Numbered from the stretch's first letter, positions 21,918 to 30,414 are shown. The stretch is DNA of 30,595 nucleotides from a virus (IMGVR_UViG_3300027659_000140:1-30595); one strand, 5' to 3'. Notes: generated by a model from the letters alone, not told the origin. Made by a program: numbers and translations.

Positions 21918-22271
21918 TTAGTCTTTGTTTTTCATCCATCCACCTGTTAAACCATGACGAGCAGGATTGACCTTAGGACGATAGCCAACGGCACACAAAT
22001 GCGGATTATCTTTCAGATACTCAGGCATCCATTCATGCACGTTATTCCCGTGTTGACCCTGCAAACGAAAGAAGAGGCGGCTATTGATGCGTGCAGCCAT
22101 CTGCCCAAGCCCTTCCATCTGCGTGGAGCCTTGTTTACGCATCTCAGCGGCTAGACGAGCCTGGTGCTCATGGACCTTGGCCTTCTCGTTGGGCAGACCA
22201 TTCTGGATCTCCCACCACCATTTGCGGACAAACTCCTTGGGAATATCTGTGACTATTTGATCGCTGCTCAT
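21918..22271 (-). CDS. Hypothetical protein between capsid and neck genes, 117 aa
   Basis: This 117-residue basic, mainly helical protein (KEFVRKWWWEIQNGLPNEKA, EHQARLAAEMRKQ) has no membrane segment. It ends directly before the neck gene start (stop and ATG abut). Its start codon sits just beyond the T-run of a strong intrinsic terminator (22284-22311), so its expression must come from read-through or a promoter in that short space. Position suggests a head-completion or assembly role, but I do not recognise the family. Confidence 0.6.
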   Translation of the reverse strand: MSSDQIVTDIPKEFVRKWWWEIQNGLPNEKAKVHEHQARLAAEMRKQGSTQMEGLGQMAARINSRLFFRLQGQHGNNVHEWMPEYLKDNPHLCAVGYRPKVNPARHGLTGGWMKNKD

Positions 22272-22272
22272 T

Positions 22273-22311
22273 AAAAAAGAAAAGGGGCAGAGCCTCGGAT
22301 GAGGATGCCCC
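22273..22311 (-). terminator. Intrinsic terminator after the capsid genes
   Basis: On the minus strand GGGGCA (complement of 306-311, i.e. 22306-22311) pairs with TGCCCC (22284-22289). An inner CCTC/GAGG stem (22293-22296 with 22301-22304) closes a four-base loop. The stem is followed by TTTTCTTTTTT (22283-22273). It lies between the decoration-like gene and the neck-region genes and should lower expression of the downstream late genes relative to capsid genes. Confidence 0.85.
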
Positions 22312-22325
22312 CTGTTTGAGATTAC

Positions 22326-22793
22326 TTAACCGAGTTTCGTCGGATCGCTAAGATCCACGATGTTCAGGTAAATATCCAGTGCGCCAGCGGTCAGAGCCGA
22401 AGGACTGCCGCCCGTTGCGTTCGTAAACGTAGCAACAAGGTTAACAGACGCCGTGCCTTTGACGATGGTAGCCGTGGTGGCAAGACCAGCAAGAACGCCA
22501 GCGGTCTTCACGGATTGGGCCGTGACGAGCGCACTGGTGCTGCTGGTCGTACCAATGTTCACTGAGAACGCCGTCGTGCCCGCAAAGGCAGTCGTGATGT
22601 TCACCAGCGCATTGTTGATGACAAAGTTCGACGGAAGCGCACCGAGCGTCAGCGTCACGGTGTCGGTTGAACCGGTACCGAGAGCAACGTCAGAAGCGTC
22701 AACGTGGAACTTGTTGGAGAATCCGCGAGATTGTTCTTGCAGCGAAAGCTGCGAGGTATCGGCGCGGGCGATGGTTACTGCTGTATCAGCCAT
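22326..22793 (-). CDS. Capsid decoration-like protein, 155 aa
   Basis: The 155-residue Ala/Thr/Val-rich protein is predicted to be all beta after a short N-terminal arm. It has alternating strands such as TDTVTLTLGALPSNFVINNA, LVNITTAFAGTTAFSVNIGT and ALDIYLNIVDLSDPTKLG. It lies directly downstream of the major capsid gene and before a strong terminator, the usual place of a highly expressed decoration/head-fibre protein. Unlike many genes here, it has an SD-like AAGGA about 9 bp before the ATG, fitting high expression. Function by position and composition. Confidence 0.65.
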   Translation of the reverse strand: MADTAVTIARADTSQLSLQEQSRGFSNKFHVDASDVALGTGSTDTVTLTLGALPSNFVINNALVNITTAFAGTTAFSVNIGTTSSTSALVTAQSVKTAGVLAGLATTATIVKGTASVNLVATFTNATGGSPSALTAGALDIYLNIVDLSDPTKLG

Positions 22794-22824
22794 TGTAGTG
22801 TCCTTTTATGTTGAGGATTATAGT

Positions 22825-23826
22825 TTAGCTGGAACCAGCAAATTTGCCGAGACCAAGCGGATTCTTAACCATGAGGGTAAGAGCCGCAAGGATGAACCCA
22901 CGGCGACCACCACCAAGATCAGGCAACTCATTAGATTCGATACCGAGCATATAGCCCAGACCGACCAATTCTGGATCAATGACGTAACCGCGAGCTTTCT
23001 GTTGGCTAGTCGTAGTTGAAGGATCAGCACCATCGAGAATGCCGTTGAACAAGTCAGGCACAATCGTGACAGTGTGGAAGTCACCGACGTACATCGTGAC
23101 ATCCAAATCAATCTGATGCTCGCTAGCATCTTGAGTGACACTGTATGTCTTGGTCGTACCAGAGCTACCTTCGGCACGCTGGAACTTGCTGATAGCCCGC
23201 TTGAGCGAGGGACCAGCAAACAGCGTGTACGAACGGCGACCACCGACCTGTTGGAAGATCGACTGAAACACGTCGTTGAAGGCCGACTCAGACAGGGAAC
23301 CAGTAGCCGTGGTGTCGATGTTAGCCGAAGGCGTACGGAACGCTGCGGGAACGTCGGAACCAGGAGTTGCACTGATCCACTTGCCAAGGGCGCGGGCCTT
23401 GTAAGGCGCGGGCGGGGCTTCCTGTTGGCGGTCATTATCGGAACCGATACAGGCTTCGATATCGCGTTTGATTTCACGCATAGCCTTCATTTTGGCATTT
23501 GCGACCTCGCTGGACACGCCAGCAACGTCAGAAGCCTCCTGAAGACGCGAAACCATCCACTGTTCGCGGAACTGCTGGACGTAATTGCCCAGACGAGCGC
23601 GATTGACGGCTTGATTGGAGAACGCGAGGACATCTTGACCTTCCAGCACGCCACCGAAGTTAACGGCGGAAAGGGTGTCCACTTGCCATTCTTGATACGC
23701 ATTCGTCATGCGTTTAGTTTTCGAGAAGGTCGAAACCTTCGGAGTATCCTCGGGGGCGAGGATGGTCAGGAAATCTGTGAGGTCTTCACGATCACCGGCA
23801 ACATTGTAAGTAGTAGATAGAGCCAT
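22825..23826 (-). CDS. Major capsid protein, SU10/DUF5309 type
   Basis: The 333-residue protein has the N-terminal signature DREDLTDFLTILAPEDTPKV, then YQEWQVDTLSAVNFGGVLEG, followed by helical EQWMVSRLQEASDVAGVSSE. These are typical of the SU10 major capsid family (DUF5309), an HK97-fold shell protein. Later parts GGRRSYTLFAGPSLKRAISK, LDVTMYVGDFHTVTIVPD and YVIDPELVGLGYMLGIESNE match the P-domain strands of that family. The length is in the family range. It lies between scaffold and decoration genes, as expected. A 219-residue open frame on the same strand in another phase is a shadow. Confidence 0.9.
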   Translation of the reverse strand: MALSTTYNVAGDREDLTDFLTILAPEDTPKVSTFSKTKRMTNAYQEWQVDTLSAVNFGGVLEGQDVLAFSNQAVNRARLGNYVQQFREQWMVSRLQEASDVAGVSSEVANAKMKAMREIKRDIEACIGSDNDRQQEAPPAPYKARALGKWISATPGSDVPAAFRTPSANIDTTATGSLSESAFNDVFQSIFQQVGGRRSYTLFAGPSLKRAISKFQRAEGSSGTTKTYSVTQDASEHQIDLDVTMYVGDFHTVTIVPDLFNGILDGADPSTTTSQQKARGYVIDPELVGLGYMLGIESNELPDLGGGRRGFILAALTLMVKNPLGLGKFAGSS

Positions 23827-23838
23827 TGTAGAACGAGT

Positions 23839-24933
23839 TTAACGGTTGAATTTTGCTTTTTCTTTTGCCAGCAGAAATGCTGCTGCTTCGTTTGCCGTGA
23901 CGCCACCCTTCTTGGATAATTGGGACCGCATCGCTTCAATCTGGTTGGCTGATTTCGCTGCTGAAGGCATACGAACGTCACCACCATTAGAAGAAACGAC
24001 TGATTGACTGGACGGAGGACGGTTGCTCATAGCAGTTTTAGGCTTGTTGTCTGTTTTTGCAGCCTTCTGTTTAGCATCGAGGGACCGAAGCCCTTCGATT
24101 TGCACTCCAATAATCCAATCCGCATTAGGCAGATTCTTCATCCAGGGCATCTGTGACAATGCTTGTTGGGCGAGGACGTATTCAGGCGCACTTTTGTCTT
24201 TCAGATAGGGAAACATCTGATGAGCGACTTGCTGCGACTGCTGCTTCTGCGTCAGGAACTGTGTACGGGCTGGAATGTCATCATCGAGCGTTTTTTCTGC
24301 ATTACGCAGAATCGCTTTCAACTCACTCCGTCCCAAAACAGTATCGCCAACCTGAATCGGCTCAAAGTCGTCACGATCTAATTGATCTTGGGCAAATCGC
24401 TTGGCTTCCTTGGCCTGTTGCTGTAAGGAGGCTAATGCTTGAAAGTCATCAATCTGGGCCAGCGGCACATTGGCAGGCATCTGTGCGGTTGCTGGCTTTT
24501 GAGCGGCTTGTTCAGCGGGAGGTGAACTGTTTCTTTCCCCTAGCTGGGACTCAAGCTGCTCTAATCGCGACTCCAAGGCTTTTCGCTTGGCGACTTCTTT
24601 ACCGATACGTTTATCGATTTTCTTCTGAAGCTCTGGTGTAATATCCTGAGAAGGAACATCAGCTTCACCATCGGGTGTTTCCACCTCTTGGCTTGGCTCG
24701 GCAGACTCGGCGGAAGCTTCGTCTGGGTTGACTGAGGTATTTGACGCTGATTCCTGCGTCGGAGCAGTCTGTTCAGTCTGTCGTTGAGCTTTAGCGTTTT
24801 CAGACTCGATGTTAAGGAGTCGTTGTGCTGCTTGCGCGACACTCAGATTACTCTTTTTCGGTGCATCATTTTTTGCCTCAGTAGATACTTCGGCTGGCTG
24901 TGAAGAAGCGGATTCGACGTTTTCGTTAGACAT
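23839..24933 (-). CDS. Capsid scaffold protein
   Basis: This 364-residue, highly charged protein opens with a low-complexity Glu/Ser/Ala/Pro-rich region (1-100) and continues with a coiled coil (about 100-140, ELQKKIDKRIGKEVAKRKAL). Helical segments rich in Gln/Lys/Asp follow (ASLQQQAKEAKRFAQDQLDR). It ends in a basic helix (GGVTANEAAAFLLAKEKAKF), the part that usually binds the capsid shell. Position immediately upstream of the major capsid gene and composition are those of phage scaffold proteins, which guide procapsid assembly and then leave. No protease motif is seen. Confidence 0.8.
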   Translation of the reverse strand: MSNENVESASSQPAEVSTEAKNDAPKKSNLSVAQAAQRLLNIESENAKAQRQTEQTAPTQESASNTSVNPDEASAESAEPSQEVETPDGEADVPSQDITPELQKKIDKRIGKEVAKRKALESRLEQLESQLGERNSSPPAEQAAQKPATAQMPANVPLAQIDDFQALASLQQQAKEAKRFAQDQLDRDDFEPIQVGDTVLGRSELKAILRNAEKTLDDDIPARTQFLTQKQQSQQVAHQMFPYLKDKSAPEYVLAQQALSQMPWMKNLPNADWIIGVQIEGLRSLDAKQKAAKTDNKPKTAMSNRPPSSQSVVSSNGGDVRMPSAAKSANQIEAMRSQLSKKGGVTANEAAAFLLAKEKAKFNR

Positions 24934-24953
24934 GGGATTATAGCCCCCAAGGG

Positions 24954-24986
24954 CCGATAGACTTCATGGCGGATGCCAAGTATCGG
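24954..24986 (-). promoter_or_regulatory. 5' leader hairpin before the scaffold gene
   Basis: CCGATA (24954-24959) pairs with TATCGG (24981-24986), with an inner GGC/GCC and AAG/CTT complement, giving a bulged hairpin. It ends about 20 bp upstream of the scaffold ATG on the minus strand. No T-run follows, so it is a leader structure, perhaps for stability or translation control. Confidence 0.5.
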
Positions 24987-25003
24987 TACAAATGCGTGCG
25001 CCA

Positions 25004-25031
25004 ACTATACTGTCAACAATAAATATAACAA
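25004..25031 (-). promoter_or_regulatory. Candidate promoter for scaffold-capsid transcription
   Basis: On the minus strand, TTGTTA (25031-25026) and TATAGT (25009-25004) are separated by 16 bp, a sigma70-like arrangement pointing to the scaffold and capsid genes. A perfect TTGACA (25016-25011) also lies here, but its -10 would be poor. The region 24934-25054 is the longest gap within the head genes and is A/T-rich. Confidence 0.4.
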
Positions 25032-25054
25032 TTTATTTCACCAACTGGAAGCTA

Positions 25055-25351
25055 TTAGGCTCCGCGATCTTCAGCATCGGTCTCTGCTTGCAACAATTGT
25101 TGCTGAACAAAGTCATCGTACAGCCCAATAATCTGTGAGTACGCTCGGAGTTCTCCCGTGGATGCAAGAGTCATGCGATCATCTTTAACAACTGCATCTG
25201 AACACAGATCAATCATGGTGGAATGCTGCATTTCGCGCAGTTCCTCAATGAAATTCTGAAAGTTATCGTTCCCAACCAAACCAAACATGGTATGACGGAG
25301 GTTAGCAAACTTCTCAGTAGAACTCTGATGGGGATTGCGACGTTTCTTCAT
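25055..25351 (-). CDS. Small helical protein after portal, 98 aa
   Basis: The 98-residue product is helical and overlaps the portal stop by ATGA (25348-25351). It begins with a basic stretch (MKKRRNPHQSSTEKFANLRH) and is otherwise acidic (NFQNFIEELREMQHS, YDDFVQQQLLQAETDAEDRG). Genes at this place often encode head-assembly helpers, but I do not recognise the family. Confidence 0.65.
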   Translation of the reverse strand: MKKRRNPHQSSTEKFANLRHTMFGLVGNDNFQNFIEELREMQHSTMIDLCSDAVVKDDRMTLASTGELRAYSQIIGLYDDFVQQQLLQAETDAEDRGA

Positions 25352-27495
25352 TGGGAGGCTGTAGCTGCGGTGGGATTGGGCATAGTGGCACCTAGGCGAC
25401 CAATAACAGCGTTCTGCTGTTGCTGCATCTGGAACTCATACTGTTTCTTACGAGTATCCAGACGCTGACGGAAGGGTTCATCTTGGGCATACCGCTGCTG
25501 AATATCAGGCTGCTGCAAATACTGCTCCATGACTTGCAGACCAAATTGCGGAGGAGTGCCAGGCTTGATGTTCTTGGGAATGCCGGCAAAGATCTGCGTA
25601 AGATCCTGCTGTTCGTCCTCCACTAGCTGTTGTTGAGCCTGTTGAGCGGGGCGAATGATCCGCTCGGCAATGTTAGGATCAATGGTGGAGATAAATGCGG
25701 TGCAGAGGGCGGAATAATCGATGATTCCATCGCGGTCAAGGGATTGCGCGGCCTGAATAATAGCAGTCCATTTCTCGCTCATCCGCTTAAAGTCGGTGGA
25801 TTGCACGTCCCACGACAAGTAGAAATCAAACTCCTCGTTGATGTCACCCTTGTTAAACAGTTGGAGGTTGGTGTCCTTGACGCCCATGACGCGGAACATA
25901 ACTTCATCTTGTCCGTACTGCTTGTAGAGCTTCCAAACCTGACGGAACGTGCGGGACAGACAACTGAGGAATTTATCCACCTCAAATTGATTGTAGATGG
26001 GATCAATAGCAGGGTCGCCCTCGCGGGACGCAAATCCATTGTACTCCTTAAACGAGGCTTCCAACAACGTCTCGGACGTGTTGGTGTTCATGTCAGGGAT
26101 AGGACGATCTGCGTAATGGTATTCGTTGGGCCTACGCTCCGAAATCATGGCTCCTGGCCCCCAGCGTCCTGGTGGGCGTCCTTGTGGGTAGCAAATGGGC
26201 GGAAGGATGCCTAGAGAGGCCGCGTCAATGCGACTATCTTTATGCGCCTTGATTTGATCCTGCCAAGGCTTGCCTGGTTCTGGTACGCCGCGTGAATCGT
26301 GCAACTTGCGGCTAAGGTACTCGCGGCGATACAAAACAAACGGATATTCGCCGTGGGCGTAACCGAGCAGACCTGTTTTCGCGTAGCCGTCATGGTTCTG
26401 ATCGGCAGGCAGCATCGGGTTAAAGATGGTGCAGTAAATCCCTGGCGTTCCATCTTCGTCTGACAAGCGTTGGTAGGCGTAAACAACGCCAATGCGGTCA
26501 GTGAACCGCTGTTGGGTGTAGACGAAGGAACGACTGATAGGTTGAAGATACTCGCTGGGGCTGATGGTAATCAGTTGTCCGCGTACTTTCTGAATGGCAG
26601 CTTCCACCCAATTCTCGTCCCAGCCATCGGTCTGGACCAAGGCGCGCAATTGCTCGGCGGTAAAATACTCTACGCGGTAAATCCCTGGCGTGTGCTCAAG
26701 GTCCGTAGAAAAGGATGGGATAAAAACGTGCTCATCCAGATTGAAAGCGCGGATGATAGGGTAGGACCGCTCGGGACCGTCCATTGGCACGGTGGTTTCA
26801 CCTGTGTCGCGCAACTCTTTCAGCATCTTGCCAGCTTTGCCTTTGGAGCAGTCGTACTGCTTGACAAAGATTTCCTTCAGATCGTCGGCTGCGCTCTTGT
26901 CTTCCAAGAGGGCCATAATGTCGATAGCAGGGAACTGCTCTTGCAGATCCTGCAAGCGGACGCTGACCATAACCTTCTCTTTGCGCTTCTCCCAGAACTG
27001 ACCCATGACGGCGATACCTTTTTCGTCCATGAAATTGGCGCACATTTCAATCTCGCGCTCAATTTCGGGGATCTGCGTCTGGATCATCCAACGCATAAAG
27101 TTGCTGACAATCTGGCTGCGGGAACCGTCTTCAGAACCTACGGGCACAGCGGTAAGGTTGGAGCGTTTGAACGCCATTCCCTTCATCGCAACTTTCTTGT
27201 TGATAATATTATCAACGAGGAAGCAGCGCAAATCGCTGGCACCATCCCACGGGGTGGGGCTTACTTTGCTACCCTCGCGGGAATGCTTTTTGCCATCGGC
27301 AGACTGACCGTTCCAGATAGCGTAACGGGTCTCGTAGTTGAGGCGGCATTGGTCGATGAATGGCTGGTTGTCGCGCACGCAATCTTCAAAGGCTTTCTTC
27401 AGCAGGTTGAAGTTTGGACCTTCGTTTTCAGACGGGGCCAACTGAAGGCCAGGGTCTGAAGTCATAGATTTGGCATTGCCGTCAATAGAACTCAT
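25348..27495 (-). CDS. Portal protein
   Basis: The 715-residue protein has the size and layout of large podovirus-type portals: a helical N-terminal part (NLLKKAFEDCVRDNQPFIDQ), then PTPWDGASDLRCFLVDNIIN (the start of the conserved wing). The long body contains HTPGIYRVEYFTAEQLRALV and YPFVLYRREYLSRKLHDSRG. The stem/crown region is rich in Gln (QQRYAQDEPFRQRL, YEFQMQQQQNAVIG). It lies directly downstream of TerL, as the dodecameric DNA-entry ring usually does. The GASDLRxFLVDNIIN segment, followed by a motif with basic residues, is often seen in metagenomic portals. The leader GACATAAGCCTATG has no SD. A long antisense open frame over it is a shadow. Confidence 0.9.
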   Translation of the reverse strand: MSSIDGNAKSMTSDPGLQLAPSENEGPNFNLLKKAFEDCVRDNQPFIDQCRLNYETRYAIWNGQSADGKKHSREGSKVSPTPWDGASDLRCFLVDNIINKKVAMKGMAFKRSNLTAVPVGSEDGSRSQIVSNFMRWMIQTQIPEIEREIEMCANFMDEKGIAVMGQFWEKRKEKVMVSVRLQDLQEQFPAIDIMALLEDKSAADDLKEIFVKQYDCSKGKAGKMLKELRDTGETTVPMDGPERSYPIIRAFNLDEHVFIPSFSTDLEHTPGIYRVEYFTAEQLRALVQTDGWDENWVEAAIQKVRGQLITISPSEYLQPISRSFVYTQQRFTDRIGVVYAYQRLSDEDGTPGIYCTIFNPMLPADQNHDGYAKTGLLGYAHGEYPFVLYRREYLSRKLHDSRGVPEPGKPWQDQIKAHKDSRIDAASLGILPPICYPQGRPPGRWGPGAMISERRPNEYHYADRPIPDMNTNTSETLLEASFKEYNGFASREGDPAIDPIYNQFEVDKFLSCLSRTFRQVWKLYKQYGQDEVMFRVMGVKDTNLQLFNKGDINEEFDFYLSWDVQSTDFKRMSEKWTAIIQAAQSLDRDGIIDYSALCTAFISTIDPNIAERIIRPAQQAQQQLVEDEQQDLTQIFAGIPKNIKPGTPPQFGLQVMEQYLQQPDIQQRYAQDEPFRQRLDTRKKQYEFQMQQQQNAVIGRLGATMPNPTAATASQ

Positions 27496-27539
27496 AGGCT
27501 TATGTCACGACTATTGTAGATTTTTAATAAATCAAGCAA

Positions 27540-29180
27540 TCAATAACTCCAAGTCCTATCATCAATCTGTTTATTTGCGTGCGGATCAACGAAGGAACAT
27601 TGAGAAACGAGCAGATACCGCAGGCAGTCAATAGGATCCTTGCTGGCTTCGTCTTTTCCACCTTTGGCTGTATATTCCTGCAAGGAGTAGATGAGATTTT
27701 GACAGCGTTCGCTGATGTAAATCTTGGGCGCGTTGAGAGATGAGATGGGTTTGCTTTCGTCGTAGGAAAACAAGCCATTGATAAGCTGGATGCCGTTCTC
27801 GATTTCTACGCCAGGGGCGGGCAGAAAAATCATACCGGCATCGTCAAGCTCGCTGATGATGGTGGTAGCTCCATCGGCAGATTGTTTTTCGGCGGCACCC
27901 AAGCGGGGATCAATAAACCGCTCGAAGATAGTTTCCCCTTCCTCGCAATGTTTCATCAATTCAACATAATCGTTGATGCCTCTCTTGGAGCCTTTCTGGG
28001 CTGGGCCTGCTTTGCCCTCGGGTCCGGTTCCAGGCAATGCCCAATCGTCGTAGTCGGGCCACTCGCGGTAAACCCACCACGTCCCTGCGGCATCAATTGC
28101 TGCCCAAATCATAAACCAATTCTTGGAGCCAGCGGGATCCAGCACCATGTAACGGGTGACATTGTAATCCACGTTGTTAGTCCACGGCAGTTTTTCGTGG
28201 GGGATGACGTTGACCTCTTTGTTGAAGCCAGGGAACACGCTGGTCATGCTCTTGGTCGGCACGCCATAGGCGCGGGCAAACACTTCATCCTTGGAGCGAC
28301 CTAGCAGTTTGTTTCTAAAATCTGAGGTATCGATGAAACTATTATCTTCTGTCCAAAAGTAATAAATGATGGTTCCAGGGCGGGACAACGATTCTTGAAC
28401 TACGGGAAGATCGCGGCCTACCAGCGGAGCAAAGCGTTTCTCTAGCGTGCGAGTTTTGCCAAGAATGTCTTGCACCAAGGGTGTCCAGCCCGTGAGGGTG
28501 GTGAACGTCAGGAGAATGCGCCCGTGGTAGTCGGTAGTGCGGTACTGCAACGTCTCAAACATCTTCTGCGGACATTCCTCGTCGCACCAAATGAGATGCG
28601 CCTTAAAACCTTCAGCTACTTGGGCATCGGCTTGGTAGCTACGGTAGTTGCTAAACTTAATGCTGCCTCCGCGACGAAATCCATTAACAGGGGGAAGGAT
28701 GCAGATGTTGTCGGTAAAGCCATTCTTCTGCGAGTATTGAACGCTGTGATTAAGTCCTTTTTTAGTTGGCAAGTTGCGGATGCCATCAGGCAGGGCGTCC
28801 CAGATCATACGCTGCTGATCCTCAATAGACCTGTCCTCGTTGACGTGGTAGGCGCGGACTTCGGCACCAGGGATTGTTCCCGCCGCCCAAACGCATAGAC
28901 GGGAAGCAATCATACTTTTGGAACTGCGGTTGCCGCCAAGGATAACGTGGTTGGTGTACTTGTCCCAGTTCTTCATCATGGTCTGCCATGACGGAAGGAT
29001 CCAACCTGCACCTACCGGATTCATCAAAGCGTCGTGATTGCGTTGTTCACGGAACGTCAAGTACTCGGCAAGCTTTTCTTTAGGCCAACTCATCAAAACC
29101 GAATCGGGTGGGTTAGAAACCCACGGGATTCCAAAGTCAGGTTTAAAATCATCGCAGTAATGAACATCGCCAAGTGCCAT
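27540..29180 (-). CDS. terL: Terminase large subunit (TerL)
   Basis: The 546-residue packaging motor has a Walker A LGGNRSSKS (residues 81-89), a Walker B HLIWCDEE (195-202) and a coupling motif LLTFTTLTG (223-231). The RNase H-like nuclease has D348 in YMVLDPAGSKN, D423 in RFIDPRLG, and a final acidic D515/D518 in KDPIDCLRYL. ATPase and nuclease halves are both complete, so it should translocate and cut DNA. It is the second gene of the late operon. The usual separate small terminase is not evident; the 65-residue gene just upstream is short for that role. The leader AAGAAGTAATCTTATG has only a partial SD. Confidence 0.95.
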   Translation of the reverse strand: MALGDVHYCDDFKPDFGIPWVSNPPDSVLMSWPKEKLAEYLTFREQRNHDALMNPVGAGWILPSWQTMMKNWDKYTNHVILGGNRSSKSMIASRLCVWAAGTIPGAEVRAYHVNEDRSIEDQQRMIWDALPDGIRNLPTKKGLNHSVQYSQKNGFTDNICILPPVNGFRRGGSIKFSNYRSYQADAQVAEGFKAHLIWCDEECPQKMFETLQYRTTDYHGRILLTFTTLTGWTPLVQDILGKTRTLEKRFAPLVGRDLPVVQESLSRPGTIIYYFWTEDNSFIDTSDFRNKLLGRSKDEVFARAYGVPTKSMTSVFPGFNKEVNVIPHEKLPWTNNVDYNVTRYMVLDPAGSKNWFMIWAAIDAAGTWWVYREWPDYDDWALPGTGPEGKAGPAQKGSKRGINDYVELMKHCEEGETIFERFIDPRLGAAEKQSADGATTIISELDDAGMIFLPAPGVEIENGIQLINGLFSYDESKPISSLNAPKIYISERCQNLIYSLQEYTAKGGKDEASKDPIDCLRYLLVSQCSFVDPHANKQIDDRTWSY

Positions 29181-29184
29181 AAGA

Positions 29185-29382
29185 TTACTTCTTTTTCTTT
29201 TTTGCTTTTGCCAAGATTCCGTAAGCTAAGTGAATTAACTCCAATTGGTACCAAGTGATAATGCCTTGGCCATCAATGTTGATACCTTTGGCTTCTGCAC
29301 TGATTGACAGGCGGGCGTATTCCCTTGCGCCCTCAATGTCTGGTTCGACTAACCATTCGTTAATTTTTGTACGAGTAATCAT
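29185..29382 (-). CDS. Small protein upstream of TerL, 65 aa
   Basis: I chose the ATG at 29382 (MITRTKINEW); a GTG at 29436 would add 18 residues without obvious homology. The product is helical (DIEGAREYARLSISAEAKG, then ITWYQLELIHLAYGIL) and ends in a run of basic residues (AKAKKKKK). It precedes TerL by 4 bp. It could be a minimal small terminase-like or DNA-binding protein, but it is shorter than known small terminases and shows no HTH. Its start codon lies inside one copy of a repeated AATCATTG motif found three times in the adjacent intergenic region. Confidence 0.55.
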   Translation of the reverse strand: MITRTKINEWLVEPDIEGAREYARLSISAEAKGINIDGQGIITWYQLELIHLAYGILAKAKKKKK

Positions 29383-29518
29383 TGGGCAGGGTGAGAGGCG
29401 TTTCCTGCAATAGCCAATGATTCTTTTTATCAACACAGCAGGTATTAGAAACGCTAATAACGACAGATGCTGTGAATTTTTAGCTTCAAAGCCTGAGTAA
29501 TCATTGCAGGTTTATTGC
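29383..29518. promoter_or_regulatory. Divergent control region with repeats and a dyad
   Basis: This region separates the leftward late operon from the rightward glycosyltransferase-like gene. GAGTAATCATTG followed by CAGG occurs at 29373-29390 (with two extra G) and 29495-29510. An inverted related copy lies at 29404-29422. A composite dyad is CACAGCA (29434-29440), TATTAG (29443-29448), CTAATA (29454-29459), TGCTGTG (29468-29474). No consensus sigma70 promoter was found by eye, but the region should carry both promoters, and the repeats are plausible operator sites. Confidence 0.5.
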
Positions 29519-30412
29519 ATGGCTACTAAACGAATCCTTATCGGAACTCCTCTTAAGGGAGACATTCCTAAATCCTATTTTCGGACCAGCCTAGTTATGG
29601 CGTCCGCCAAGATTCCTGATGTCAAACTAGACTGGATCTTGTTAGATGGTCCTGCGGTGCAGATTGCTCGCAACGAAATTGCAGCCTATGCTATCGAGAA
29701 CAACTTTGATGAAGTCATCTTTTGGGACAAGGATGTCTTGGCCCAACGCAACGGGGTTGATGTTACTGACAGTGCGTTAATGCGGCTCATCGGGCATGAC
29801 AAAGATATTGTCACGTCCGTCTACGCCTCTCGGTCGTTGGATACGCATTGGCACGTTACGCCGTTACCTGATGAGGTGGCCAATGAGGAAGGATTGCAGA
29901 AAGTAGAACGCGCAAGCATCGGCTTTTCTAAAATCAAGGTAGGCGTGTTTAAAGCTATTGCCTATGACAATCCAGATCGGGTGGCTATGCTGTTCGATCC
30001 TAATCGTGCGCCGCGCTCTATCCCTGAACTGTTCCCTATGGAACTCCAAGGGCGCAACATTCCCAGCTATCGTTTGCAGCAAATTAAAAATGCCCTGACT
30101 GAGTGCAAGAATGATGATAAGCTGCGGATGCGGATCGAGCGTGAACTGTCTGTGCGCTACGACGAACCCAATGCCTACTTGTCGGAGGACTATGGGTTCT
30201 GCAAGCTGGCGCGGGAGTCAGGCTACGACATCTGGATGGATACCCTGATGGTACTGGGCCACGAATCCAGAGTAACGCTGCCCATTGAAACGCCTAAGCT
30301 CATGGAAATGCTGTCAGAGCCTTGGCGCAAAGAGGAATTGGCCGTAATCAAAACTCAACTGATCAAACAGAACCAAGAGGCTAAAGAAAAGAATAACAAC
30401 AACCGCAACTGA
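29519..30412 (+). CDS. Glycosyltransferase-like protein (GT-A fold), 297 aa
   Basis: I chose ATG 29519 (MATKRILIGTPLKGD), as the upstream ATG adds five unrelated residues. The protein opens with a Rossmann-like strand, ILIGTPLKG. It then carries DEVIFWDKDVLAQ with the D-K-D at residues 70-72, the DxD motif that holds a metal and nucleotide sugar in GT-A enzymes. Later it has NAYLSEDYGFCKLARESGYD (about 219-238) with the acidic E-D base region, and MVLGHES with a metal-binding type His at 248. The end is a Lys/Asn/Gln-rich tail. Phage GT-A enzymes may modify DNA, virion or host glycans; the acceptor is unknown. It is transcribed divergently from the late operon. Confidence 0.7.
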   Translation: MATKRILIGTPLKGDIPKSYFRTSLVMASAKIPDVKLDWILLDGPAVQIARNEIAAYAIENNFDEVIFWDKDVLAQRNGVDVTDSALMRLIGHDKDIVTSVYASRSLDTHWHVTPLPDEVANEEGLQKVERASIGFSKIKVGVFKAIAYDNPDRVAMLFDPNRAPRSIPELFPMELQGRNIPSYRLQQIKNALTECKNDDKLRMRIERELSVRYDEPNAYLSEDYGFCKLARESGYDIWMDTLMVLGHESRVTLPIETPKLMEMLSEPWRKEELAVIKTQLIKQNQEAKEKNNNNRN

Positions 30413-30414
30413 CC

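Noticed and set aside
20766-21950. 394-codon open frame on the plus strand antisense to the neck adaptor
   Set aside because: It exactly mirrors a well supported structural gene, has Arg/Val/Cys-rich composition typical of antisense frames, and shows no recognisable domain.
22818-23477. 219-codon frame on the same strand as the major capsid gene
   Set aside because: It lies in another phase of the capsid gene and has Ser/Arg/Leu-rich low-information sequence; the capsid frame is certain.
26470-27459. 329-codon open frame antisense to the portal gene
   Set aside because: It is a codon-bias shadow of the portal gene; no family pattern, no leader, and it conflicts with the operon direction.
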